Shown piece after piece: positions 35,301 to 45,052 of a DNA stretch of 64,000 nt. Below the pieces are notes generated by a model, which ran no database searches, had not been told where the DNA came from, and worked only from the letters and a program-made list of their open reading frames with translations. Source of the stretch: Corbicula japonica (taxonomy: Eukaryota; Mollusca; Bivalvia; Venerida; Cyrenidae); assembly GCA_038501625.1 (NCBI GenBank), contig JAZAYU010000015.1, positions 1,577,991 through 1,641,990 on the forward strand, read 5' to 3'. Position 1 is the stretch's first letter; the number at the start of each line of letters is the position of its first letter. The translations under genes and the position numbers were made by a program.

Positions 35301-38200
35301 TGTAATCGGATAAACCCGAAGTAAAACCTTCCGTAGTTCCCGAATTATCTGCTCTCGCAATGGGAATAATTTTCTCATTTGGCAATGACTGGTTTAAGTT
35401 CAGCTTCTGAATTAATGAATTGTTCCACATTCGTATGGTTCCATTGTAAATACCGACAATTATTTCTAGATTAAGGATAAGATCCGTCACACCAGGTAGT
35501 CTGTAGGCTAACACAATTGCCCTGCAAAATAATAATAAAAAAACTATTGTGCTAAGTTTCCTCCGGTCTTGCGAGAGGTGACAGGTTTTGTACACGTTTT
35601 ATTTAAGGTTTTACTTGGTCTTCTAAAATGTGAGGATAAACCAATGCGTACAATGTACCGAAAACAGCAATTTCGTGCAGAAATCATATTATAAATGTAT
35701 AAAAATATATTCATTGAGTAATTCAGACATGGCAGATAAATCATTAAGGTTAGCCGATGTCTAAATGCACGTATTAATAAATGATATAATTGGTAAAAGT
35801 AATGGATTGCTGGAATTTGCTTGTTGGTGCTTTTTGATCAGGAAACTTGTAGTTGCTGAAAATGATTTATGGATTGAATCGATAGTTGATGGTTTCCATT
35901 TGGGTATGAAACAACAGTTGGGTTGTTTAAAGTGTGTGAGCGTACTTTAAACAATCCAACTGTTTTTAATACCGAAATGGAAACCATCAAATATTGATTC
36001 AATCCTTATACAAGTTATATTTACACTCATTAATAATCTCATTAATACAGAAATAACTAGAAGAATTCGTAATATTACGGCTTTTTCGAATGGCGGTTGG
36101 AACAGCAACGTTGAAGACAAAGTGAATGACGGCACGCTTTTTCGCAGCAACTCGTGGCAAAACGTGCGTGCAAGGCGGCGTCACACTCAAAACATCGTGC
36201 AACATCAAATAAATTGTGAAAGGCTCTGCGATAGCCAAGCCTTTTAAATAATACGTCACACTGTTTACCATCAGAACTTATGATTCGTTAGATGAATAAG
36301 ACTTCATCGTAGAGGATGAAGTTGAAGTGAAAATATTTAAATTTTAATATTTACAATGTAATGTAGCCTTTAAATATTATCAAAATGGTTAAATAATTTT
36401 CCGTCTTTCTCAACAAATTGACCGAGTTTACCGACTATCTCATACAAACGATGCGCACTTATGGACGATTGCTACTGTACAGTAAAAGATTCAAAATCCT
36501 GACCTATTTAAAGTTTATTGACACCAGATGGATACCTAAGGTATACAAATATGAAAATACAAATAAATTATCTGATTATGTTTAATTGTTTTACAAAGTT
36601 GTTTTTTATTTGTGCAGGAACAACTTCTTCCCATAAAAAGAAAAACTTCTAAAAACTCAGTGTTTATAATTTAAACGCTATATTATGCAAAAACAACATA
36701 CCCTGCCATTGTTGGGAACGTTCTTAGGTCAGGATAGGCTGCCTGTTCGGCTGCTGTAAGTGGCGAATCGGAACCGGCATAATTCACCGGCGGGGGTTGT
36801 GTCCCTTTGATACGTTGTATTCCTTTTCCACTGCCAACACTTTCGTATGTGATTTGCACGTCTAAATGTCTCATTCGAAAATACCTATATATTTGAAAAA
36901 AAGAAAGGTAACAATACACGAGCATATATAAAAATCAATAATCAATAATTTTAAACATGCAAAATTATAATAATTAATTTTTTACATGCAACCTGATATC
37001 AAAATGTTGTTGACCAAGTGTATATGCCAATCGTCCAAAATATACTAATTTATCATAAAGCTATACAAATGTTCAAACCTTTCAAGTAACTCAGAGCAGA
37101 GATAGTCAACGATCTAACTTAAACAGTTAATCAATATAAAATAAAACTAGTTCCAAAGATATTAGATGGTAGTCAACAAATCCAATGGTATCCTTACCGA
37201 GAGTAAAATATCATGTTAATATTATTTCTAAACAACATGATAAAAGTAATATCATATACGTTTTGGTGACCTTAATAAGTACCATTTCAAATGTACAACA
37301 AATGCCAGAACATCTTTACCCGCAACCTTCCACAATCATGGAATGGGACAGGACACTGGATATAACAGCATTTTTGAGTCAAAACAGTTTTAAAACGTTA
37401 CTAGAGGCCAGGAAAATTCGATCGAGTTTTCAGCTCATACGACTTCAATCTTACCGGGGTTTGATTTTGTGTTTCCCTTAATAAAGGCCAGATATCATAA
37501 AAGTGCATATATAAATTAAAAATCAAAATCAAATTGCTTTAACTATCTGTAAAAGTTCACCGTTGCTCACCGAAAAAATGATGCCCAAGTATCAAAAATC
37601 TAGTTTCTTAAATTTAATAGTTTCTTCCAAAATAAAAAAAATCTGAATCGGCAGTTATCTTATACTTCTTCATATGTACTCACATTTATACATATTATAT
37701 ATATAGCAAGATCGACAAACAATTGACTTCTACAGAGATAAACAATGTCCGGTCCCATCCCGTGCCAATTATGCCAAAAACATGTAAAACTCTAGTTCGT
37801 TGGCTAACTGTTATACATGATAACAATACAACCACGCGAATACACATAGCCTTCTTTGGCAATGTTATGCAATAATTAAATTATAAATGATTATAACAAA
37901 CATAATTTAACATATAGGTTATATAAATCATATACAATGTTAATTTTATATTTAGGAAACACAGTTTTAGACATATTTATAGTCAGTAATTATTTATTTA
38001 TCATATTTTATTTCTAAACCTTAGCAGGTTTAATGGTACCTCACAAAATATCGACAACATTACCTATACGCGGATACCAAGTCATTGTAAATCTGACTTG
38101 GGAATGAAGCCCCGGCACCATCGACTTGCACGGCGCTTTCTATTTGTTTCCAGCAATGAAATAGGTGAAGGAATGCTATCAACCTTATCAGCGTTGACAT
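32393..38200 (-). CDS. PstS-like ectodomain receptor with dead guanylate-cyclase domain, 4 exons
   Basis: Coding exons on the minus strand: 38200-38064, 36884-36702, 35521-33627, 33057-32393. All introns are GT-AG (phases 2, 2, 1). The sum is 2880 nt, so 959 residues plus a stop. Residues 1-23 are a signal peptide. Residues 24 to about 355 are a complete PstS-type phosphate-binding domain: DGAGASFP (27-34), GSGKG (63-67), GSDSPL (83-88), FPTMAG (102-107) and ARADNSGTTEGF (162-173). Residues aligning with E. coli PstS phosphate contacts are kept: S32 (Thr there), F33, S64, D85, R163, D165, S167, G168, T169. Residues 380-401 form one membrane helix. About 445-720 is a kinase-homology domain; HGQ (564-566) replaces HRD and AEW (583-585) replaces DFG. 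A hinge (about 725-755) leads to a cyclase domain in which both metal aspartates are Ser787 and Thr831. Predicted role (inference): cell-surface phosphate or oxyanion receptor without cyclase activity. An acceptor at 38217-38218 suggests a further 5' non-coding exon. Confidence 0.9.
35871..36005. repeat. Long near-perfect hairpin in receptor intron 2
   Basis: Left arm 35871-35933 and right arm 35944-36005 are about 62 bp each, with a 10-nt loop (GTGTGAGCGT). The arms differ at roughly eight positions, leaving long paired runs such as TTGATGGTTTCCATTT and TTGTTTAAAGT. It lies between exons 2 and 3 of the receptor gene and would be transcribed in its pre-mRNA. It may be a MITE remnant or a small-RNA precursor; nothing decides between them. 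Confidence 0.85.
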
Positions 38201-38216
38201 TCTTCCGACTTGCAAC
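38064..38216 (-). other. Exon with receptor start codon and signal peptide
   Basis: The minus-strand text ATTTTCAG precedes an exon starting at 38216. The ATG is at 38200-38198 and encodes MSTLIRLIAFLHLFHCW, a hydrophobic leader, then the first PstS strand and its GAGASFP loop. The exon ends ...TATAG before GTAATG at 38063. The frame joins exactly (phase 2) to the exon at 36884. The 16 bases before the ATG would be 5' untranslated sequence, and the true transcription start must lie in an upstream exon that I cannot locate. Confidence 0.85.
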
Positions 38217-38370
38217 CTGAAAATATTCAAAATATTAAGACGACATCGAAAGTGTTGTCAAACTTTAGTCCTGCTTTAGAAAATGTTCGGAATAATAACA
38301 GAGTGCTGGATTCGTTTTCTTTGCAAATTTTTTTTTAAAATAAGACATAAATAAATTAATGTAGATAATG

Positions 38371-40170
38371 AATTACGCATTTCAGAAATGGCCACATTCA
38401 GAAAACTCAGCCTCTCCACTTAGAATATTAACAGAGAGAAGCACGGGTAGTACAGAATGACAGAAATGACACCAGAAACATTTTACGACGATAAGAACTC
38501 GAGTTTTTTTAGCCTTGAAACAACTATTGTCAAAATATTGTGTCCAAGTTCAAGTTTAGTGATTCAACTACAACCAAACCATCTACAATGTTGAATGAAA
38601 AATATAAAACAAAAGAAGCAAACAAAGGTGGGTACAGAGTGCTGTAAGAAAACACCAGGTCCCAAGGTTATAAAACTGAGACCGGAAACCAGTCTCATAT
38701 CTAAGACTGATTTCCAAAATCACCCTGGGTCCGGCGTATTTGTCAAAATCCTTCCCAAGCTCTTGTGTTTTCATGTTTGATTTCTGATGAGAAAGAAGAT
38801 AGAACATGTTCAGCTCTTAATACTTCGTGTTGCTTACTTGATTGATATGCATTTTATTAGTGTTTTTTTTTCGTAAACTTAATCAAATAAATGAAATAAA
38901 TTAATGGTCAGTGAGATCTTTTTATGTACCAAACCTTCTGGAATCGGGGACATAAAAACAATTACTACACATTTATTTCGGATTTACCATCTGTGAAATA
39001 AAAAAAAGACTTATTCATGGAGAGATCATATATTTTCAGTTCCAGCTTTTATCAATACGGTTGGATGTAATACACATTATATTTGAAAATGGAGACTATT
39101 TTTGGTAAGTACGTGTTTTCCTATGGTTTCTAGTTGTCACTGAAAATGCTGTCGTTATTAAAATGTATCCTGATGTACACATATTTTATTGCAAACTTTG
39201 ATATTCAAATAATTAATAACACATAGATATTCAAGGGTTATCTAATAATTTAGAAACAAGCATATACATAAAGATAATCTAGTAATCGACTGTTAAAACG
39301 GTGGATTATACGGTAAAAACTCATGTATTTATTTTAGAAATAGTAACGTTATTAAAAGAACTTTATATAGAATAATCAAACTTTTCGGTCACAACAAGCA
39401 AAGTGAATATGATTTTACAGAAAGATGATACAAAATGAAATAAAAAAGGATGCGTTTTTTTACTGTTTGAATTATGAAGATTTATAAGCGGTATTTATGA
39501 AGGGAAGTTGTAGCTTTATCTTCAGCGGACAAAATGACTAATATCGAGATTTAACAATGGTTAATGTGAACAAAAAATGAAACACTGGTTAAAGTGTAGT
39601 ATATTTAAACAATCAAAACTTAACAGATTTGTATCAAACAAAACAAAGAAATAACGTAAAACTAGTTAAATATGTATAACCTAATAGCGGAAGCAATAGG
39701 TGAATCATAGTTTTGCAGATGAATGTATTACAAAAAGCATGGCTAAATCATCAAAGTGAATACTTAATGACACAAGCGACACAAAGCGTTGGACGACGAT
39801 CGGGTGATATTATGAGCGCCATGGGAGACGTTTGCAATAAAATGTAACAAGGGAATTACAGTGTAAAGGACATTAGGAAAATTATTTACAATGGTTCGAC
39901 AATCGATAATTATCGGGCGGAAAATAGTAACGTATACGTAAAAAAGTGAAATATACATATCAGCAATCGCCAAACTCGCAAAACACAGCCTTCTCACGCA
40001 GCGGAAAGGAAGAGAGGAAAAAAGAGCAAGTGTTTATACATGTAAGTATGTCAAATTCAAATAAGACACCACAAACAATTAACAAAAAAATGAGAACCCT
40101 TAGTGTTACCGCCTTTGAACGGTCAGTGGCAAAATAATTTGCCACTGGGGGTTTAAACCATGTTCAACCT
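38371..40170 (+). mobile_element. TRIM-like element: family A repeats flanking an internal region
   Basis: A degraded family A copy (38371-38535: CATTTCAGAAATGGCCACAT, CTCAGCCTCTCCAC, GAGAACTCGAG-like text) and a better one (39944-40170) lie in the same orientation around about 1.4 kb of internal DNA. Internal pieces recur elsewhere beside family A: 38535-39180 matches 58380-58880 (CATCTACAATGTTG, TAATACACATT(A/G)TATT), and 39475-39905 matches 62830-63250 (GAAACACTGGTTAA, GATATTATG(A/G)G(C/T)GCCA). Direct terminal repeats plus many solitary family A copies resemble a small LTR-type element and its solo LTRs. No protein, primer-binding site or polypurine tract was identified, so the class is inference. 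Confidence 0.5.
38655..38722. repeat. Foldback hairpin of the GGTTATAAAACTGAG family
   Basis: CCCAAGGTTATAAAACTGAG and GGAAACCAGTCTCATATCT face AAGACTGATTTCC and CACCCTGGG. Related hairpins are at the centre of the large palindrome (45757-45840) and at 53150-53287. Confidence 0.65.
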
Positions 40171-40324
40171 CACACTTTCCCCAACAGGTTCGAAGATATT
40201 TTTTTCGGACGAACTCATTTCATATACCTCATTGCTCAAAATGATACCTTACGGAGGATGATCCAAAATAATGTAGACTTTTATAACCGTTATAGATTTT
40301 ACATTATTCAAAATTTGTACAAAT

Positions 40325-40545
40325 AGATGAAAAGGGAACTTTGAAAGCCACCTAACACGACAAATATGAAAATACTGCAGGCTCGGTTTGATTGAGCCTG
40401 TTCATGGGCAGTAATGGGAATGCATAATTTATTTATTTACTACCCACGCCGCCTAGCCCCGGGTTGAGCACAACTCAGTAATTACACCATTAAATAGTAC
40501 AATTTCGATCCATCCGAAACGATGGTATGCATATGGCGGTGAACA
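40325..40545 (-). repeat. Family B dispersed repeat
   Basis: Reverse-oriented copy: GGAACTTTGAAAGCCACC, CAGGCTCGGTTTGATTGAGC, CCTAGCCCCGGGTTGAGC, and on to CATATGGCGGTGAAC. It lies opposite the copy at 41928-42305. Confidence 0.85.
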
Positions 40546-40717
40546 ATGATTTTCGTTACTTATAATGTTTAGCGAGTATTCTTTCAAGTGTATTTGGTTA
40601 GTTGGTCTTTTTGTCAAGACCACATAATTTTCCCGCAATGGTAAGTCTGGCCTCAACCCCTAATGCTTGATTGCAGACATGAACACCCTTAGCTGTTAAA
40701 GTACAATATGCGTTTGA

Positions 40718-40810
40718 AAAAATAAATACGCATATCAGGAATGTCCACATTCAGAAGACACAGCCTCCCCACACAGCCAAGAAAAAGAGAGAAAGGGAGA
40801 GCATAGTTTA
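40718..40810 (+). repeat. Family A repeat, 5' part only
   Basis: AATACGCATATCAGGAATG and CACAGCCTCCCCACACAGCC are kept; similarity stops after GGAGAGCAT. A second scrap (ATACGCATATTAGGAAG) is near 40980. Confidence 0.75.
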
Positions 40811-41470
40811 TATGAGAGTGAATGAATGAGTAGGAGGGGTGTGGATAGTGAACGTCAAATGCAATCCCTGAGGAATTAAAAGATAACAGTATTGAATGTT
40901 AGTACGGGGAGATGTTTTACGACCGCCACACAACACATACAAAACTACTCTAATTATAAAAAATTATAAAAAAGTAAAATACGCATATTAGGAAGTACCT
41001 CATTCTGAGTGTCAAATGCAATCCCTAAGGGATAAAAAGATAACAGTATTAAATCTTTCTCTGGACATGAACATGTTCGGTAGGTGATTTTGTTTGATCT
41101 CGTTTTAAAACCTTGTGCTTATCACCATAAAATGATTTTTCCTGAACACTCTATCCAATTAGATTTTTCTTGGGAGAATGATGGTAATTGCCATTGTTTA
41201 TGTTTACAATGTCCTTCTATTTAGGATTTCTACCAGCAGGTTTCATATTTAAAACAATTTAAGTGCAGCTGTTAATTAATAGAGATCCTTTGTTATAGGC
41301 TTTGTTTTCTTGCTTAATGACTGCATCGGCGGAGACTCATTATAATTATTGCACTGGTATGCAAATATGAGATTTCCTGCATGATAACAGGGAGAAATTC
41401 AGTATTGGTATTGCCAAGGACAACTTGTTTACCTAGTCAGAACATTGTGTGTTTAGATTAATTGTGGAAC
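40811..41470. other. No gene seen; short direct duplication
   Basis: GTCAAATGCAATCCCT(G/A)AGG, AAAAGATAACAGTATT(G/A)AAT is present twice (40853 and 41009), so part of this stretch is a local duplication. No coding evidence. Confidence 0.5.
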
Positions 41471-41690
41471 AAAAAGTGAAATATGCAAATCAGGAATTGC
41501 CAAACTCAGAGAACACAGTCTCCCCACGCAGCCAAATAGTAGAGTGGAAAAAAGAGTATGAGTTAACATGAATATCAGTTTCAAAAAGATACCACGGACA
41601 ATTTACGAAAAAGAGAAACCGAAGGGTTACCGTCTTGAAACAATTTGTCACTGAGGGTTTATACCGGGTTCTCAGGTGCACCAACCTCAC
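41471..41690 (+). repeat. Family A dispersed repeat, copy
   Basis: TGAAATATGCAAATCAGGAA, CACAGTCTCCCCACGCAGCC, AGTAGAGTGGAAAAAAGAG and GGGTTACCGTCTTGAAAC, continuing to CACCAACCTCACACTTGCC as in the copies at 40170 and 44680. Confidence 0.75.
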
Positions 41691-41927
41691 ACTTGCCGCC
41701 AACAGATTTTCATATGAACAAACACGTACAAATTGTCTTGGTGAAATAACTTTAACCAATCCATCAACTCGACAATATCAAACGCACTTTAACGTATAAA
41801 ACGTAAGAAGCCAATAGCATTGTAAAGTCAAATGGCGGATACTCAATGGCCTTTCAGAGACGCGAGTCCGTGGAGTCAAATCAGCAAGAAATCGATGATG
41901 TATTTAGAGTAACTTTGGCGTAGTCTG

Positions 41928-42305
41928 TGATATGCAGGATTTGTATTCTAAGATCCCCTGTCAAAATTCTATTCTGTTTAGTTCCGCCCATTGTTTTCTC
42001 GTTTAGGGCAAACCCATTATTTTATCTGGGGACCATACGCCGCTGAACATGGAATGGTATTAATCTGAAAATACCTCATTGAAGGTTCCATGTTCACCGC
42101 CATATGCATACCATCGTTTGGGATGGATCGAAATTGTACTATTTAATGGTGTAATTACTGAGTTGCGCTCAACCCGGGGCTAGGCGGCGTGGGCAGTAAT
42201 AAGCATTTCCATTACTGCCCATGAACAGGCTCAATCAAACCGAGCCTGCAGTACTTTCATATTTGTCGTGTTCGGTGGCTTTCAAAGTTCCCTTTTCATC
42301 TATTT
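41928..42305 (+). repeat. Family B dispersed repeat
   Basis: Well-preserved copy of the 3' two thirds of the long form: ACCATACGCCGCTGAACATG, GGGATGGATCGAAATTGTAC, CTCAACCCGGGGCTAGGCGG, and both downstream hairpins intact. Confidence 0.9.
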
Positions 42306-42662
42306 AACATCAACGAAAGATTATAGAACATTAAAACTTTTAACAAAATATTGTCTAGCAAAAAAGAAGGTGTGTTACTTTTCCCATTATTACTCTCATA
42401 TGACAGGTAATTTCAATGCAATCTGCTATTCGATTACTTGTAAAGTTAAGGTAAAGATCACACCAGTCCTGCTAGTTGAGAAGTGACAGTTATGATAAAT
42501 TATTGAGCTTTAAATGATTGTTTTAGTTTGCAAATTTGATAAGAGATAAACCTTTGCCTTTGATTAAGAGATTAACAGAAAGGCCTTTTAGACTGTGATG
42601 AAATTTAATGAAACTCATATAATTCTTTTTTGTAACGGCAGCAAAGCAAGATTTGCTGGTTT
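42306..42662. other. No gene seen between two family B copies
   Basis: AT-rich; the short frame at 42268-42486 begins inside repeat text and shows no domain. Confidence 0.5.
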
Positions 42663-42815
42663 TTATGTTGAGGAGTTGCGCTCAACCCGGGGCTTGGCGG
42701 CGTGGGCAGTATGATGCATTTTCATCGCTGCCCATGAACAGGCTCATCAAACCGAGCCTGCATTATCTTATTATTTGTCTTGTTCGGTGGCTTTCAATGT
42801 TCCTTTCATCTTTTG
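42663..42815 (+). repeat. Family B dispersed repeat, short copy
   Basis: GAGGAGTTGCGCTCAACCCG, GGGCTTGGCGGCGTGGGCAG, CGCTGCCCATGAACAGGC and GAGCCTGCATTATC. It starts exactly at the core, lacking the long upstream part. Confidence 0.85.
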
Positions 42816-42849
42816 ATAGAAGGCGTCTTAGTTACCTGACAGGTTGCTT

Positions 42850-43245
42850 CCATCTCTTTACATGGGTGTATCCGAGTGAGCCCCGGGATTCGTATTTTTA
42901 CGAAGTACACGAGTGACTAATTTCTATCTCACATTGTTAAAAACATATTTTTATTTCATGTTTTTAGTATAAACTTTTTGTGAATTTGACAGAAAAATTG
43001 CATATAATGGCGCCAAAAACGTTTGTTTTTGATGTGACGTCATGACGTCATGTATCCAAATTTGATCCCGTTTTCTTAACGTTCTCATTCGGAATGTTAT
43101 GTGCGTTTGGGTACCAACGTGAAAAAAACGGTGAAAATAAAAATAATATTACACTGCTTGATAAGTGAAATAGTGAAATACCGTGAAATACCACTTTTAT
43201 TTCACCAGGAAAATTCTATAATTCAATGGAGAACATAAAATCAAA
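42850..43245 (+). repeat. Family D dispersed repeat, copy 1
   Basis: Matches 44045-44455: CCGAGTGAG, TGGCGCCAAAAACGTTTG, TGACGTCATGACGTCA, GTTCTCATTCGGAATGTTAT, GTGCGTTTGGGTACCAACGT, AAATACCACTTTTATTTCAC. A scrap (ATGGCGCCAAAAACGTAAAG) is at 48473. Confidence 0.85.
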
Positions 43246-44023
43246 TCTAGAATCTGTCTCTTGTTTGAGGAACATACACTTTGCTGCTGATTACGTTTGG
43301 CTATTGAAACCAGACTGCACTGTAATTTTATAAAAAACGCATAATTTTCGGTTATAAAAACAGATTCATATTCAACAGATTTCTCCTCTAACGAGGACAT
43401 TTTATTGGAAACATTGTGTCTGTATTCTTTGAGCTCCTGGTAAACTCATTAAAATGATTGCTGCGTTAATAAACTTGTCCGGAAGTCAGTCTTTGTCATT
43501 AAGTCGCGCAAAATTTTATCAAATAAGACGTGTTGTCAATTAATTCACATAATGTTCTGGATAGGGATACTAAATGATAAACGCGTGTTAATTCACACAA
43601 ACAAACTAGAATGTTGCATGGATCCACAGTATAATCCGAACATTCAAATTTACACCAGGGAATCGTGGTAATCGTCTAAGTCAGAGATTATCAGATAACA
43701 GAAGTTGTCCCGGTACGCTCAATCTGTAGCGTACATGGAATTAGAATTGCATTGCTAGGCGCTGTCGCCGTACGGGTTCGCTCCCGAGTAGGAGCAGTAC
43801 GATTTCAATGTGTAACGAAAACTTAATCCTGATTTTTTAAGCATACTGTGATATCTTTTATAAATTATATTTTGCGCGAGTTAACTACATGTAATGCGTA
43901 TTTTTGGTGCTATCTGGGCGAAATAAACGCCCAGCGAAATGACACTTTGTAATAGTATGCCTTAAATGAAAAATACAATTGTGCGACTTTTGTGTCGGCG
44001 TGAATATATAGAGGATATTTGTA
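43246..44023. other. No gene; possible tRNA-like scrap
   Basis: A short run near 43770-43790 (GTACGGGTTCGCTCCCGAGT) resembles a T-arm/B box but no A box precedes it convincingly. A 7-bp hairpin CTGGGCGAAATAAACGCCCA(G) is at 43915. No coding evidence. Confidence 0.35.
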
Positions 44024-44159
44024 TTTACCAGTGTAAGATAGAAATATATTTCACCGAGTGAGCTCCGGAATTGGTATTTTCACGAGTGGCGAAGCCACGA
44101 GTGAAAATACATGATTCCGGAGTTCACGTGTGAAATATATTCAATCTTACACTGGTAAA
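44024..44159. repeat. 136-bp inverted repeat at the head of family D copy 2
   Basis: TTTACCAGTGTAAGAT, AATATATTTCAC, CTCCGGAAT and TATTTTCAC on the left pair with GTGAAAATA, ATTCCGGAG, GTGAAATATATT and ATCTTACACTGGTAAA on the right. The short centre reads GAGTGGCGAAGCCAC. Likely the folded end of the family D element. Confidence 0.8.
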
Positions 44160-44460
44160 AACAAATTTTCTTTTTATTTTATGCTTTTAGTGCATTATTT
44201 GCGTGAATTAGACAGAAACATTGCATGAAGTGGCGCCAAAAACATTTGTCTTTGACGTAACGTCATGACGTCATATTACCAAACTTGAGCCTGATTTCTA
44301 AACGTTCTCATTCGGAATATTATGTGCGTTTGGGTACCAACGTAAAAAAACAGTGAAAATAAAAATGATATTCCACTGTTTGAAAATAGTGAAATACCAC
44401 TTTTATTTCACCGGGAAAATTCTATATTTCACTGGAAAGCATAAAATAAATCATAAATTT
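44160..44460 (+). repeat. Family D dispersed repeat, copy 2
   Basis: Direct repeat of 42930-43245 with TGGCGCCAAAAACATTTG, a TGACGTCA, CATTCGGAATATTATGTGCG and TTTGGGTACCAACGT. Tandem bZIP-type sites are kept in both copies. Confidence 0.85.
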
Positions 44461-44669
44461 TGTTACTTCTTCGTGAAAAGCACTCAGACACGCGAAATTA
44501 AAATTTAGTGTAGTATTTGTGTTTGATGTGTTGCATCGTTATTAATATACAAAAATCTGTTGTTGATAATACAGTTTCATTGTTATACATGTATGAAGAG
44601 GATAATGTGTATTGAGTACGCAATGCTAACGATTGATAAGAAGTACGGATACATCATTAAAAAATGGGG

Positions 44670-44880
44670 CACGTTTGAGGTTGGTGCACTCTATAAATGT
44701 TTGCCACTACCGCTCCAAGTCGGTAATCCTTCGGGTTGTTATTTTTGTTATTTGTCTGTGGTGCCTACTTTTTAATTGATATTTTTATAAAGCCATGCTC
44801 CCTTTGCACTTTTGCTGAGGTTGTGTCTGCTGGTTGTGGCTATTCCTGATAGGCGTATTTCACTTTTTTATCTTCGCTTT
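44670..44880 (-). repeat. Family A dispersed repeat, diverged copy
   Basis: The minus strand reads GTGAAATACGCCTATCAGGAA, CCACAACCAGCAGACACAAC, GGATTACCGACTTGGAGCGG and on to CACCAACCTCAAACGTGCC. Confidence 0.65.
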
Positions 44881-45052
44881 TTTGACTGTGTGGGAATTTC
44901 TTTCTTAAACCAGTCTGCTGCGGAAAACCGAATTGAATGTTTGTTTAATTTTCTTGGAAGCAATTACTTTAATAAACAGAACATCCTTGTTAAAAAGCCT
45001 GATCTGTAATGACGGGTTTATCTAAAATGCCAATTTAACTTCATATAAGGAT

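Noticed and set aside
35544..35744. Alternative receptor N-terminus from the ATG at 35595
   Set aside because: It would start inside intron 2, lacks a PstS N-terminus, and the acceptor at 35522 joins exon 2 in perfect register.
32393..38200. Bacterial contamination as source of the PstS homology
   Set aside because: Introns interrupt the PstS domain and the same frame continues into an animal-type membrane, kinase-homology and cyclase region.
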